From contig KQ959452.1 of assembly GCA_001552765.1 (NCBI GenBank), positions 2,692 through 59,675 of the forward strand: 56,984 bases of DNA, read 5' to 3'. Source of the stretch: Bacteroidales bacterium KA00344. Lineage in GTDB: Bacteria; Bacteroidota; Bacteroidia; Bacteroidales; Bacteroidaceae. How positions within the stretch are numbered: the first letter of the stretch is position 1; every line of letters begins with the position of its first letter. Both the position numbers and the translations under genes were made by a program. Under the pieces are notes generated by a model. That model had not been told where the DNA came from, did not search any database, and saw nothing but the letters and a program-made list of their open reading frames with translations. Below, in pieces: positions 45,181 through 53,962 of the stretch.

Positions 45181-45342
45181 CGAATAATATTGCACAAAGC
45201 CGTGACCAATATCCATAAAAAATGTTGGACGGCAATAGGCTGTGCTGCATCAGCCCCTCACCGATGCTCTTTGAAGATTAAAAAAAACAGGAAAACTTGG
45301 AATATTCTTCATCAGAAAGCAGGATAACTTCAATTTTAGGGC

Positions 45343-45350
45343 TATATTTG
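45343..45350 (+). promoter_or_regulatory. -7 promoter box (TATATTTG)
   Basis: TATATTTG ends 18 bases before the ATG at 45369. Confidence 0.5.
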
Positions 45351-45368
45351 CACTGTTTTTATTCATGA

Positions 45369-47072
45369 ATGATGGTATTGAAGCCATTTTCTCATGTGCA
45401 ACCCTTTAATATGATTCAAGAAAATCCTTTAAATTTCACGCACTCACTACGAAAAACGCGTGTCGTTTTGCTTATAGTGTTGGCCCTGTTTACCTTTTTT
45501 GTCAATCTCGAACAGCTTCCGTCAGACATTATGGAACAACGCAATCTTGTCACCGCACGGGAAATGGCGGACGAGGGCAACTGGCTTGTGCCCACGATGA
45601 ACGGAGAGTTGCGTTTGCAGAAACCGCCACTGCCCACATGGGTGGCCGGCGTTATAGAGACCGTCAGCCCGGATAATTTTGCTCTGCAGCGTGCGGCCGC
45701 GGGAGTCATGGGGTCGCTTTGGGTGCTTTTTCTGTTTCTCACGGTCAGAAAACTGTCTGACGACGACGATCTGCCCATAGCGACGGCCGTTGTTTTCATG
45801 ACCTGTTACAATTTGGTGTTGATGGGACGCTCGGCCACATGGGATATCTATTGTCATTCCCTGATGATGGGCGCCATCTATTTCCTGACGTGCGGCCTGC
45901 TCGAACAACGGAGGGAATGGCTCCATTTCACGGTGGCCGGCCTGTTGCTCGGCCTTTCTTTCCTGAGCAAGGGACCGGTTTCTTTCTATGCCCTGCTGCT
46001 GCCTTATCTGTTGGTGGTGGGCTTCATGTTCAGACCGCGCCTTAAGGGGAAATGGCTGCCGATGGTGTTGATGGTCCTCACGATGCTCGTCGTTGGCGGG
46101 TGGTGGTATGTTTATCTGCTGATGATGCATCCTGCCGAGATGTCGCAGGTTATTCATACGGAGAGCGGAGCTTGGTCTAACCACAATGTGCGCCCCTGGT
46201 ACTACTACTGGCAGTTCTTTCTGGAGATGGGGGCATGGGGCGTTCTGGTGTTGGCGGCGCTGGCCTATCCCTACTGGGTCAAACACCTAAAACTCCAACG
46301 GGAATATATCATGAGTTTTGGCTGGAGCATCGGCGTGTTGGTGTTGCTGTCGCTGATGCCTGAGAAGAAACCCCGCTACCTGTTACCGATGTTGGCGCCG
46401 AGTTCCATGTTGGTGGCCTGTCTGGTGGTGCATTTCGGGCGGGGCGTGCGTATGGATCGTTTCAGCAAATTCCTTTTCCGCTTCAATGGCGTGGTGGTTT
46501 CTTTGGTCATACCGGTCGTTGTGGTGTTGATTTTTGCCTACGCCCTTCCCCGAAACATGCTGTCGCCCGTCACCGCCGTCGTGGTGAGCATCTTGCTGCT
46601 GTGCATCTTCGTCTGGATGGTCAAAGCTATCTATGATTATCGCGTTATGAGATTTATCGGCGGTATTGCTTCCATTTTCGTTGTGGCGGAGGTTTTTCTG
46701 TTGTCGACCATTGGTAGCGCTTTAGGCAATCCCGACGCCCACAGCATCAGCCTCATTAATCAAGACCGTCGCATGGACGGCATTGCGCTTTACCATCCGG
46801 CAGATGAACCCCTCCGCATAGAGATGGTGTATGAGGCCCACCGCAAGATTTTGCCGCTCAATGTGGAGGACTCCGCAACGCTTTTCCGGGTGCTGCCCTG
46901 TGCCATCGTGTCGCAGAAACCCATCGACGAGATCATGCCACCGGCCTTGCTGACGAGAATAGACACCGTGTCGATTGGTTTCTTTGACGACAACAAACTT
47001 CCCAAGACCAACAAGCATTATACGGACGCGTTCTTAAATCATGTGACGTTGCTGACGCGGAAAAACCAATAA
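45369..47072 (+). CDS. GT39/ArnT-like membrane glycosyltransferase
   Basis: 567 residues; ATG 45411 is an alternative start. An N-terminal membrane helix is followed by the luminal EQRNLVTAREMADEGNWLVP with the acidic residue expected for GT39 catalysis, then NGELRLQKPPLPTWVAGV, the ArnT/PMT family signature. About 11 further membrane segments run to 440; a soluble C-terminal domain of about 120 residues follows. Such enzymes transfer a sugar from a polyprenyl-phosphate donor to lipid A or proteins at the periplasmic face. Donor and acceptor are unknown. It is divergent from lon. Confidence 0.82.
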   Translation: MMVLKPFSHVQPFNMIQENPLNFTHSLRKTRVVLLIVLALFTFFVNLEQLPSDIMEQRNLVTAREMADEGNWLVPTMNGELRLQKPPLPTWVAGVIETVSPDNFALQRAAAGVMGSLWVLFLFLTVRKLSDDDDLPIATAVVFMTCYNLVLMGRSATWDIYCHSLMMGAIYFLTCGLLEQRREWLHFTVAGLLLGLSFLSKGPVSFYALLLPYLLVVGFMFRPRLKGKWLPMVLMVLTMLVVGGWWYVYLLMMHPAEMSQVIHTESGAWSNHNVRPWYYYWQFFLEMGAWGVLVLAALAYPYWVKHLKLQREYIMSFGWSIGVLVLLSLMPEKKPRYLLPMLAPSSMLVACLVVHFGRGVRMDRFSKFLFRFNGVVVSLVIPVVVVLIFAYALPRNMLSPVTAVVVSILLLCIFVWMVKAIYDYRVMRFIGGIASIFVVAEVFLLSTIGSALGNPDAHSISLINQDRRMDGIALYHPADEPLRIEMVYEAHRKILPLNVEDSATLFRVLPCAIVSQKPIDEIMPPALLTRIDTVSIGFFDDNKLPKTNKHYTDAFLNHVTLLTRKNQ

Positions 47073-47148
47073 CAACGGGGACAGACCTTTGTAACATTTA
47101 TCGTTTCATCTATATTTAAACTCTCAAAAGTTCTTGCGGGCAACAGCC

Positions 47149-47853
47149 ATGTCAAAAGGATTTACATTCAAGCAGTTCACGGTGTGTCACGATCGGTGTG
47201 CCATGAAGGTGGGCACCGATGGTGTGCTTCTCGGAGCATGGGCACGTGGGGGACGGCGTATGCTCGACATCGGGTCGGGCACGGGCCTCATTGCGCTGAT
47301 GCTCGCCCAGCGTTTTGACGGGGCATGGGTTGATGGTGTGGAGGTGGATGGCGAGGCGGTGGCCCAGTCGCGTGAGAACGTCGCCGCTTCTCCGTTTGCT
47401 GATCGCATCGCCATACACGAAACGGACTTTCAGCATTTCCGACCGCAGGCTCCCTATGATGCCATCGTGAGCAATCCTCCCTTTTTTCTGAATGGCTTGA
47501 AAAATCCTGACGAAGGCCGCAGCACGGCGCGCCATTCCGACCCTTGGCTTTTCAAGTCGTTCTTTCGTTTTTCCAAGCAGTGGCTTGCTGATTCGGGTGA
47601 GGTGAGCCTCATTATTCCCTCAGAACACTACGAGGACATTGCGGCAGAGGCTTATCTGCTGGGATTTCTGTTGAGCAGACGGGTGTGGGTGAGGTCGGCT
47701 CCCCGCAAGCCTGTAGGGCGCTGCCTGTTGGCATTTGCGAAGCGACGCACGGGGATGCCGGAAGAACAGGAGGTGTGCCTCATGGAAACGGAGGGAAGAC
47801 AGAGTGATTGGTATAGGGAAAAAGTTTTTCAATTCATAATTCATAATTCATAA
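47149..47853 (+). CDS. trmN6: tRNA1(Val) (adenine37-N6)-methyltransferase
   Basis: 234 residues from ATG 47149; a TTG at 47134 is a weaker alternative. The SAM-binding motif LDIGSGTGLIALMLAQR (about 41-57), the acidic VDGVEVD, and the catalytic NPPFF (about residues 108-112) identify the YfiC/TrmN6 family of N6-adenine tRNA methyltransferases. KQFTVCHDRCAMKVGTDGV matches the family N-terminus. The last seven residues (QFIIHNS) and the stop codon are supplied by the 7-bp repeat, so the C-terminus is repeat-derived. Confidence 0.9.
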   Translation: MSKGFTFKQFTVCHDRCAMKVGTDGVLLGAWARGGRRMLDIGSGTGLIALMLAQRFDGAWVDGVEVDGEAVAQSRENVAASPFADRIAIHETDFQHFRPQAPYDAIVSNPPFFLNGLKNPDEGRSTARHSDPWLFKSFFRFSKQWLADSGEVSLIIPSEHYEDIAAEAYLLGFLLSRRVWVRSAPRKPVGRCLLAFAKRRTGMPEEQEVCLMETEGRQSDWYREKVFQFIIHNS

Positions 47854-47902
47854 TTGGGCAGGCGCTTTTAATTCATAATTCACAATTCATAATTCATAAT
47901 TG
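47830..47902. repeat. 7-bp repeats (AATTCAT) at the 3' end of trmN6
   Basis: AATTCAT heptamers at 47831-47855, a GGGCAGGCGCTTTT spacer, and a second cluster at 47871-47902. The first cluster overlaps the end of trmN6. The rest of the gap 47854-48533 holds array D with its flank and palindromes, and no gene. Confidence 0.78.
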
Positions 47903-48026
47903 GGCTGCACGTCGTGAAAAGTCGTTGCGAAAAATGGGAACGGGTGCTGTAAGCGGCGACATCAGCCTCTCTGCTGATGTCAAGAAAACTTCACTAAAAC
48001 TGGGGCTGTAGATTTTCTTGTTCTGG

Positions 48027-48067
48027 AAAAGAAATAACCGTTTTTTGCAGCTTAATATTCATTATTT
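48027..48067 (-). repeat. Conserved flank of array D (reverse orientation)
   Basis: AATAACCGTTTTTTGCAGC is the reverse complement of a GCTG...AAAAAACGGTTATT core that aligns with GCTGAAAAACGGTATTTA in the B flank. The AGCCC...GCGCT part of that flank is missing here. Confidence 0.55.
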
Positions 48068-48089
48068 GTCCGTTGCCGCGTCTTCGATT

Positions 48090-48199
48090 TTGCGATTAGG
48101 TGCTATCGGCCAGGCGAATAAGGTATAAAGGCAACGCCGAAAGAGTGTAAAGGCGTTGCCATTGAGCCTTAAACGGTTTGCCGTTAGGCCTTTGTGGTC
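48090..48199. repeat. 22-bp tandem array D, five units
   Basis: Five contiguous 22-base units at 48090, 48112, 48134, 48156 and 48178, for example containing GCGATTAGGTG, GCCATTGAGCC and GCCGTTAGGCC. The third unit is the most degenerate. The array is flanked on the left by the conserved arm and on the right by palindromes. Confidence 0.83.
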
Positions 48200-48271
48200 G
48201 TGGAAAGAATGGGGAGAAGAGGGTGTTTTTTGTCTTGAAGGCTATAAGGTTAAGACTATCAGGAGGTTACA

Positions 48272-48336
48272 AAATACGCGAAATTTTCGCGTATTTCAAA
48301 ATATAAGGCACGTTGTTTGAAATACGCCCGTATTTT
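48272..48336. repeat. Palindromes beside array D
   Basis: AAATACGCGAAA and TTTCGCGTATTT (48272-48283, 48285-48296) form a perfect 12+1+12 palindrome. A second, shorter one (AAATACG, CC, CGTATTT) lies at 48320-48335. The AAATACGCG half also occurs next to array B and shortened forms next to A and C. Confidence 0.78.
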
Positions 48337-48533
48337 GAAGGTGTTTGTTAAGATTTTTATAGGTAGTCAGGAGGGCTTCTCTCCACCATTCTTGCTGTCG
48401 AAGCTAAGGTGCAGTTCTCGCAAAACTGTCGGCCGCCTGATGGTAGCTTTCGGATAAAAGACGGGTACGAGAAATATCGCCACCTAAGGATAGGGAGGCG
48501 ATATGGCAAGTTCTCGGCATCGGCGGACGGCTG

Positions 48534-49577
48534 CTAAATGTTTGGCAACCGCTTCTCTATTTTCTTCTGTATGAGTTTGGTGAGTGCCAGTCCGCGTTGT
48601 GTCTGCTTGGAAATTTCCGACCGTATGTCGTTTATTTCATTGAACAGGTCGGCTGCCGCGCTCTGTATGGCGTTGGGTTGGCGCAGGCTTTTGTCGCCGT
48701 CGGGATTGACAACGATGCGTATGCCTTTTTCCTCAATGCGCACATTGATGTCGGTGCCGGTCATCACCGGCTCCCCGTCGTAGTGGATTACACCCGACTG
48801 CTCCCGCCTGATGTGCAGCTGCTTGGTTTTGAACGTCTTGATTTTGGAATTCTTGTTGAGCGTCTTGCTGAACATGTCGATGGCTATCTGCGGTGCCTCG
48901 ATGACGTCGAACGGCTCCATGATGATGACGTCCATCAGTCCGTCGCTCATGGTGGCCTGTGGGGCGATATAGGCGTTGTTGCCGTATTGGGAGGCGTTGG
49001 CACACGAAATGAGGAAGGCTTTATAATGTAAGGTGTCGCTGTCCTCGGTTATCTCGTAGGTCTTGGGTTTGTATTTGGCTCCCTCCTCAAGCACTTTCTG
49101 TATGTAGGCAATGGGGCCGCGCTTGCCTGCTTCGGCAAACTTCATACTGACGAAAGCATCGAATCCCATGCCGCAGGTGCAGAAAAACGGGTGGTCGTTG
49201 ATCACGCCGTAGTCGAGTTCGTGGATTTCACAGCGGTTGATGATTTCCACGCTTTTCCTGATGTTGATCGGAATCAGCAGGTGGCGTGCCAGTCCGTTGC
49301 CGGAGCCATAGGGAATGATGCCCATCGCCGTTTGAGTGTGCACAAGGCCGCTTCCAACTTCGTTCACGGTGCCGTCGCCGCCTACGGCTACAACAATATC
49401 GACCCCGCGTTTGGCGGCATCCTCAGCCATTTCCTTGGCATGGCCGGCATACTCGGTAGCCTTGATTTCGTAGTCGAATTTCTCTTTATCGACATATTGC
49501 CCTATCTTTTCGGGAATACGGTCTTTGCTCGATGTTCCGGAAATGGGATTGATGATGAAAAGTATTGTCTTTTTCAT
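48534..49577 (-). CDS. Diacylglycerol/sphingosine-type lipid kinase
   Basis: 347 residues. VVAVGGDGTVNEVG and IPYGSGNGLARHL are the nucleotide and substrate motifs of the DAGK catalytic domain (DgkB/YegS/sphingosine kinase superfamily), at about residues 63-100. The YegS-like C-terminal beta domain follows (ISCANASQYGNNAYIAPQA). The last 45 residues are a helical extension. It phosphorylates a lipid; the lipid is not readable from sequence. It is divergent from the sphingolipid-synthesis gene spt, with 177 bases between the starts, which makes a sphingoid base or ceramide a reasonable candidate. Confidence 0.85.
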   Translation of the reverse strand: MKKTILFIINPISGTSSKDRIPEKIGQYVDKEKFDYEIKATEYAGHAKEMAEDAAKRGVDIVVAVGGDGTVNEVGSGLVHTQTAMGIIPYGSGNGLARHLLIPINIRKSVEIINRCEIHELDYGVINDHPFFCTCGMGFDAFVSMKFAEAGKRGPIAYIQKVLEEGAKYKPKTYEITEDSDTLHYKAFLISCANASQYGNNAYIAPQATMSDGLMDVIIMEPFDVIEAPQIAIDMFSKTLNKNSKIKTFKTKQLHIRREQSGVIHYDGEPVMTGTDINVRIEEKGIRIVVNPDGDKSLRQPNAIQSAAADLFNEINDIRSEISKQTQRGLALTKLIQKKIEKRLPNI

Positions 49578-49699
49578 GTCATCTTAGTTCATGCTGCAAA
49601 TTTAATGCATTTATAATGATTAACGGGTGAAAATCGCAGCTTATTTTCCTAAAAATGATGTTTTATTGTTTTTTTGCGCTTCATATAATAACTTTTTTG

Positions 49700-49707
49700 T
49701 ATCTTTG
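49700..49707 (+). promoter_or_regulatory. -7 promoter box of spt (TATCTTTG)
   Basis: TATCTTTG lies 47 bases before the ATG at 49755. Confidence 0.55.
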
Positions 49708-49754
49708 CAGCCTAATTTATAACATGGTAGATATTTCTACACCTATTTATTAAA

Positions 49755-50939
49755 ATGGGACAGTTACAGGAAAAGTATAAAGATTATCGTTTGCCTCAGC
49801 AGTATATAGCGGCGGGCGTATATCCCTATTTTAGAGAAATCACAAGCAAACAAGGGCCGATAGTTACAATGCAGGGGCATCGCGTGTTGATGTTCGGCAG
49901 CAATGCCTATACCGGTTTGACGGGCGACGAGCGCGTTATCGAGGCTGCCAAGGAGGCTCTTGACAAATATGGGTCGGGTTGCGCAGGCAGCCGTTTTCTC
50001 AATGGCACGCTGGATATCCACGTGCGTTTGGAAAAAGAGCTGGCCACTTTTGTGCACAAAGACGACGTGCTGTGTTTTCCTACGGGGTTCACGGTAAACT
50101 CCGGAGTGATACCTGCAGTTGTAGGTCGTGGTGATTACGTGATTTGTGACGACCGCGACCACGCTTCTATTGTAGACGGTCGCCGCTTGAGTTTTGCCAC
50201 GCAGTTGCGCTATAAGCACAACGACATGCAGGATTTGGAGCGGGTGCTCCAGAAGTTGCCCCACGAAGCCATCAAGCTGATTGTGGTAGACGGGGTGTTC
50301 TCTATGGAAGGTGACCTTTGCAAACTGCCTGAAATCGTGGAACTGAAACACAAATACAACTGTTCGATCATGGTCGACGAGGCTCATGGACTGGGTGTCT
50401 TCGGCAAGCAGGGCAGGGGTGTGTGCCACCATTTTGGACTGCAGGACGAGGTAGATCTGATTATGGGAACATTCTCAAAGAGTTTGGCATCTATTGGCGG
50501 ATTTATTGCGGGCGATGCCGACACCATCAACTATCTGCGCCACACCAGCCGCACCTATATCTTCTCAGCCAGCGACACACCGGCTGCTACGGCTGCGGCG
50601 CTGAAAGCTCTCCACATTATTCAGGAGGAGCCGGAGCGCATACAGCACTTGTGGGACGTGACAAACTATGCGTTGAAGCGTTTCCGTGAGGAGGGATTTG
50701 AGATTGGCGATACCGAAAGTCCCATCATTCCGCTCTATGTGCGCGATATAGACAAGACGTTCCTTGTGACGCGGTTGGCCTTTGAGGCGGGCGTGTTTAT
50801 CAACCCTGTAATTCCGCCGGCTTGTGCGCCGCAGGACACGTTGGTGCGTTTTGCGCTGATGGCCACGCACACGGAGGAGCATGTAGAGCGCGGTGTGCAG
50901 ATATTAAAGAAGATCTTTGTGGAGCAGGGCATCATTTAA
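49755..50939 (+). CDS. spt: Serine palmitoyltransferase
   Basis: 394 residues, alpha-oxoamine synthase family. The PLP lysine is Lys242 in GTFSKSLASIGGF, with MVDEAHGLG for the ring-binding Asp/His and SGCAGSRFLNGT for substrate binding. Serine palmitoyltransferase condenses serine with palmitoyl-CoA to 3-ketosphinganine, the first step of sphingolipid synthesis in Bacteroides and Prevotella. Glycine C-acetyltransferase and 8-amino-7-oxononanoate synthase share this fold; the VCHHFGLQDEV and N-terminal YFREITSKQGP regions favour SPT. No ketosphinganine reductase is in the window. Confidence 0.85.
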   Translation: MGQLQEKYKDYRLPQQYIAAGVYPYFREITSKQGPIVTMQGHRVLMFGSNAYTGLTGDERVIEAAKEALDKYGSGCAGSRFLNGTLDIHVRLEKELATFVHKDDVLCFPTGFTVNSGVIPAVVGRGDYVICDDRDHASIVDGRRLSFATQLRYKHNDMQDLERVLQKLPHEAIKLIVVDGVFSMEGDLCKLPEIVELKHKYNCSIMVDEAHGLGVFGKQGRGVCHHFGLQDEVDLIMGTFSKSLASIGGFIAGDADTINYLRHTSRTYIFSASDTPAATAAALKALHIIQEEPERIQHLWDVTNYALKRFREEGFEIGDTESPIIPLYVRDIDKTFLVTRLAFEAGVFINPVIPPACAPQDTLVRFALMATHTEEHVERGVQILKKIFVEQGII

Positions 50940-50961
50940 CCTGCTGTTTACGACATACAAA

Positions 50962-50997
50962 CAAGCGCATTCCATGTTTCTCTATGGAATGCGCTTG
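50962..50997. terminator. Stem-loop between spt and the His-rich gene
   Basis: CAAGCGCATTCCAT pairs perfectly with ATGGAATGCGCTTG across eight bases. The T-rich side is on the minus strand, so it may end either convergent transcript. Confidence 0.6.
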
Positions 50998-51100
50998 TTG
51001 GATATAATGGGGTGTATGTTGTCCTCTGTCCGCCCGGCTGTTACGGGCATGTCATGTTCTGATCGGTGCCGTCCCTCATGATAGGGAAAGCAGACTGATT

Positions 51101-51295
51101 TTACTCGTTGGTGTAGAGCCAGAAGACGGTGATGATGATTAATAAAGCAAGAATGCACCCTGTGGTAAACAGAAAATTGGAAAACATTTTCGCCCTCTTT
51201 TTGCTTTTCAATTGTCTGTTCTTGAATATTTCGGATTCATCACGGTGATGGTGGCGATGATGATGATGATGGTGAGGGGTTCTTTCTTCCGTCAT
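51101..51295 (-). CDS. Small His-rich single-pass membrane protein
   Basis: 64 residues. The N-terminus carries nine His in ten positions (HHHHHHRHHH at 8-17), a charged linker (DESEIFKNRQLKSKKRAK) and one membrane helix at about 41-60 ending WLYTNE. The orientation by charge is His-rich end inside. A natural His run of this kind could bind Ni, Zn, Co or Cu. No domain match is known to me. It may be a small regulator or metal-linked membrane protein. Confidence 0.6.
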   Translation of the reverse strand: MTEERTPHHHHHHRHHHRDESEIFKNRQLKSKKRAKMFSNFLFTTGCILALLIIITVFWLYTNE

Positions 51296-51571
51296 GCTTG
51301 TATGCTTAGTAATTTGATTTGTAATAACTGTTACAAAGTTACTAAAATATAAAAAACAAAACGGATATTTAGTATAGTTTAACAGATTATTAGACTAAAA
51401 TAATCATGCTGTCGCAGGTTTGATTTTGTGCAGTCCGTATGGCTATGGCGAAACGCTGCGTGTGTCCCGATGCTTGGGAATGCCACTTGTAGGTTTGTGT
51501 AGATGCCGTGACGCGGTAGGGTTCGTGGCGCAATAATAGCGCAGGGCGGAGGTAACTTAGTCGGTGAGAAA

Positions 51572-52036
51572 CTACTCCTCGTCTTTGTAACCCTCGATTT
51601 TCTTGATGAATGTCAGCTTCTTGGGTAGCTTCACCCATTTCCGGTTTCTGGCAATCTTGAGTATGCTGCCTGCCTCTTGCTTCAGCACAAAGGTGGAGTC
51701 GTTTTCACGGGTCAGTGTTGCATTCAGGTCTTCGCTGCCATAATCGTTGATGATGTCGATGGAGAGAGAGGAGGCGTCGACAATCTCGACGTTGGTAAAT
51801 AGCCATTTGCGGGAGTCCTTGTGGTCGCCGAGAAAGCCGGGCAGTTTGCCGTAGATTTCCTGCTGAGGCACCAAGATATTCTGTGTATAAGCGTCCAGAC
51901 GAATGTAAATGTTGTATTCCTCATTGGAAAAATATCCTCGGAATGTGGTGGAATCGAGAACGGCAGCCGGCTTTTGGGCAGAGGCCAAAGTGGCAAAGAG
52001 CAGTGCTACAATTCCTATGGTTGTTTTTTTTGTCAT
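51572..52036 (-). CDS. Exported protein of unknown function
   Basis: 154 residues from ATG 52036, chosen because it begins a signal peptide (MTKKTTIGIVALLFATLASAQ); an upstream start at 52063 would add nine polar residues. The mature part (TTFRGYFSNEEYNIYIRLDAY, ILVPQQEIYGKLPGFLGD) has strand-rich character with Asp/Thr patches, resembling small Bacteroidota periplasmic proteins. No catalytic motif. It is convergent with nothing obvious and sits between the His-rich gene and glycogen synthase. Function unknown. Confidence 0.7.
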   Translation of the reverse strand: MTKKTTIGIVALLFATLASAQKPAAVLDSTTFRGYFSNEEYNIYIRLDAYTQNILVPQQEIYGKLPGFLGDHKDSRKWLFTNVEIVDASSLSIDIINDYGSEDLNATLTRENDSTFVLKQEAGSILKIARNRKWVKLPKKLTFIKKIEGYKDEE

Positions 52037-52142
52037 GATATGATAACGTCTTGATTGATGCAAAGTTAATGTTTTAAATCAAGAAGATGCGTGTTTTTGG
52101 GAAAATATAACATAGTTTGTTTGGTCTTTATATTATTTATAT

Positions 52143-52150
52143 TAACTTTG
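52143..52150 (+). promoter_or_regulatory. -7 promoter box of the glycogen genes (TAACTTTG)
   Basis: TAACTTTG lies 15 bases before the ATG at 52166. Confidence 0.6.
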
Positions 52151-52165
52151 CATACAAATATCTAA

Positions 52166-53818
52166 ATGATTATGACAACAGAAATGCTGTTTCCTGATTA
52201 TATTTTTGAGTCGAGTTGGGAAGTTTGCAATAAGGTTGGAGGGATCTATGCCGTATTGTCCACACGAGCCAAAACATTACAGGATAGGTTAAGGGACCAT
52301 GTGATTTTTATTGGTCCGGATTGTTGGCAAGACCGGAAATGTATATACTTTAAGGAAGACTCGAAGCTTTTCAGCAGTTGGAAAATGCAGGCTTCAGATC
52401 AGGGTCTCCATATTAGGATAGGACGCTGGGACATACCGGGACAACCCATTGCTATACTCGTAGACTTTAAGCCCTATTTCTCTAAGAAGAACGACATCTA
52501 CACCGAGTTGTGGAATAGTTTTCAGGTGGATAGTCTCCATGCTTATGGCGACTACGATGAGGCTTCGATGTTCTCTTATGCGGCTGCGCTGGTGGTAGAG
52601 AGTTTCTATCGGTTTTATCTTGATGCTTCATATAAAGTGGTGTATCACGGCAATGAATGGATGACCGGACTGGGTCTGCTGTATGTGCGGAAACACCTGC
52701 CTGAGGTGGCAACGATATTCACAACCCATGCCACGAGCATTGGGCGAAGTATTGCCGGCAACAACAAACCGCTCTACGACTATCTGTTTGCCTATAACGG
52801 CGACCAAATGGCAGACGAACTCAATATGCAGAGCAAGCACTCCATCGAGAAACAAACGGCCCATCATGTGGATTGTTTCACAACGGTGAGCGAAATCACG
52901 GCGCGCGAATGTGCCGAATTGCTGGACAAACCGGTGGATGTGGTGCTGCCCAACGGCTTTGAGGATAACTTTGTGGCGAGGGGCGCAGTCTTTACAGCCA
53001 AGCGACGTAAAGCACGCAAACAACTGCTCGCCGTGGCCAACGCGCTGTTGGGAACGACACTCGACGACAGCACGATGATACTGTCTACCAGTGGGCGCTA
53101 CGAGTTTCGCAACAAGGGAATAGACGTATTTATCGAGGCAATGAACCGTTTGAACTACGACAAAAACCTGAAAAGGAATGTCGTGGCTTTTATTGAGGTG
53201 CCCGGATGGGAGGCCGGTGCTCGTCAGGACTTGCAGGAACGGTTGGCTTCGGGCAAGACGTTCGACACTCCGCTGGCCACGCCTGCGACGACCCATTGGC
53301 TGCACAGCCTCAATGATGATCGTGTGGTGGGCATGATGCGATATCTCAATATGCAAAACCGCAAGGAAGACCGTGTGAAGCTCATCTTTGTGCCCTGCTA
53401 TCTAACAGGCCACGACGGTATCATCAATATGCCCTATTATGATGTGATCATGGGCAACGACCTCTCGGTATTCCCCTCTTATTATGAGCCTTGGGGTTAT
53501 ACGCCGTTGGAATCTATAGCCTTCAGAGTGCCTACTATCACCACCGACTTGGCCGGTTTCGGGCTGTGGGTGAACGAGGAATTGGGCCGTATGGGCGAGA
53601 TAGAAGACGGGGTGAAGGTGATTCATCGCACCGATTACAATTATTCCGAAGTGGCCGACGCCATCAGAGATACCGTTGTGCGGTATTCCACGATGACGGA
53701 TTCGCAGGTGAAGAAAGCCCGTGAGAAGGCGGGTAAACTCTCGAAAAAGGCGTTGTGGAGTAATTTTATAACCCATTACGAACGTGCCTACGACATGGCA
53801 TTAAGGAAGAAAAGATAG
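52166..53818 (+). CDS. GT3-family glycogen synthase
   Basis: 550 residues, eukaryotic-like glycogen synthase (GT3) and not the bacterial GT5 type. FESSWEVCNKVGGIYAVLSTRA near the start is the UDP-glucose-binding GGIY region. YHGNEWMTGLGLLY, TTHATSIGRSIAG, ISTSGRYEFRNKG (recorded as LSTSGRYEFRNKG) and the C-terminal FPSYYEPWGYTPLESIAF carry the GT-B motifs, the last with the catalytic-loop Glu. It extends alpha-1,4-glucan chains using UDP-glucose. The phosphorylase gene is 144 bases downstream in the same direction, forming a synthesis-degradation pair. Start could also be ATG 52172. Confidence 0.92.
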   Translation: MIMTTEMLFPDYIFESSWEVCNKVGGIYAVLSTRAKTLQDRLRDHVIFIGPDCWQDRKCIYFKEDSKLFSSWKMQASDQGLHIRIGRWDIPGQPIAILVDFKPYFSKKNDIYTELWNSFQVDSLHAYGDYDEASMFSYAAALVVESFYRFYLDASYKVVYHGNEWMTGLGLLYVRKHLPEVATIFTTHATSIGRSIAGNNKPLYDYLFAYNGDQMADELNMQSKHSIEKQTAHHVDCFTTVSEITARECAELLDKPVDVVLPNGFEDNFVARGAVFTAKRRKARKQLLAVANALLGTTLDDSTMILSTSGRYEFRNKGIDVFIEAMNRLNYDKNLKRNVVAFIEVPGWEAGARQDLQERLASGKTFDTPLATPATTHWLHSLNDDRVVGMMRYLNMQNRKEDRVKLIFVPCYLTGHDGIINMPYYDVIMGNDLSVFPSYYEPWGYTPLESIAFRVPTITTDLAGFGLWVNEELGRMGEIEDGVKVIHRTDYNYSEVADAIRDTVVRYSTMTDSQVKKAREKAGKLSKKALWSNFITHYERAYDMALRKKR

Positions 53819-53962
53819 TCTTTATACCGATTCTCTGTCAATGTGAGGGGGATTTTCAGGCTTCATTGTATATGGAGCGAAGGACTCGTGTGTTCCCGAA
53901 GGAGGACGGAGAGCGGTTTCAGGATAAGAGAAAGATAAACAGTATTAAATAAATATGTAGTT

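Noticed and set aside
45085..45327. 80-codon plus-strand frame upstream of the GT39 gene
   Set aside because: Overlaps the lon start and promoter; no domain, no leader, and composition typical of intergenic DNA.
51390..51638. 82-codon minus-strand frame overlapping the exported protein
   Set aside because: Overlaps the 3' end of a gene with a clear signal peptide and has no recognisable features.
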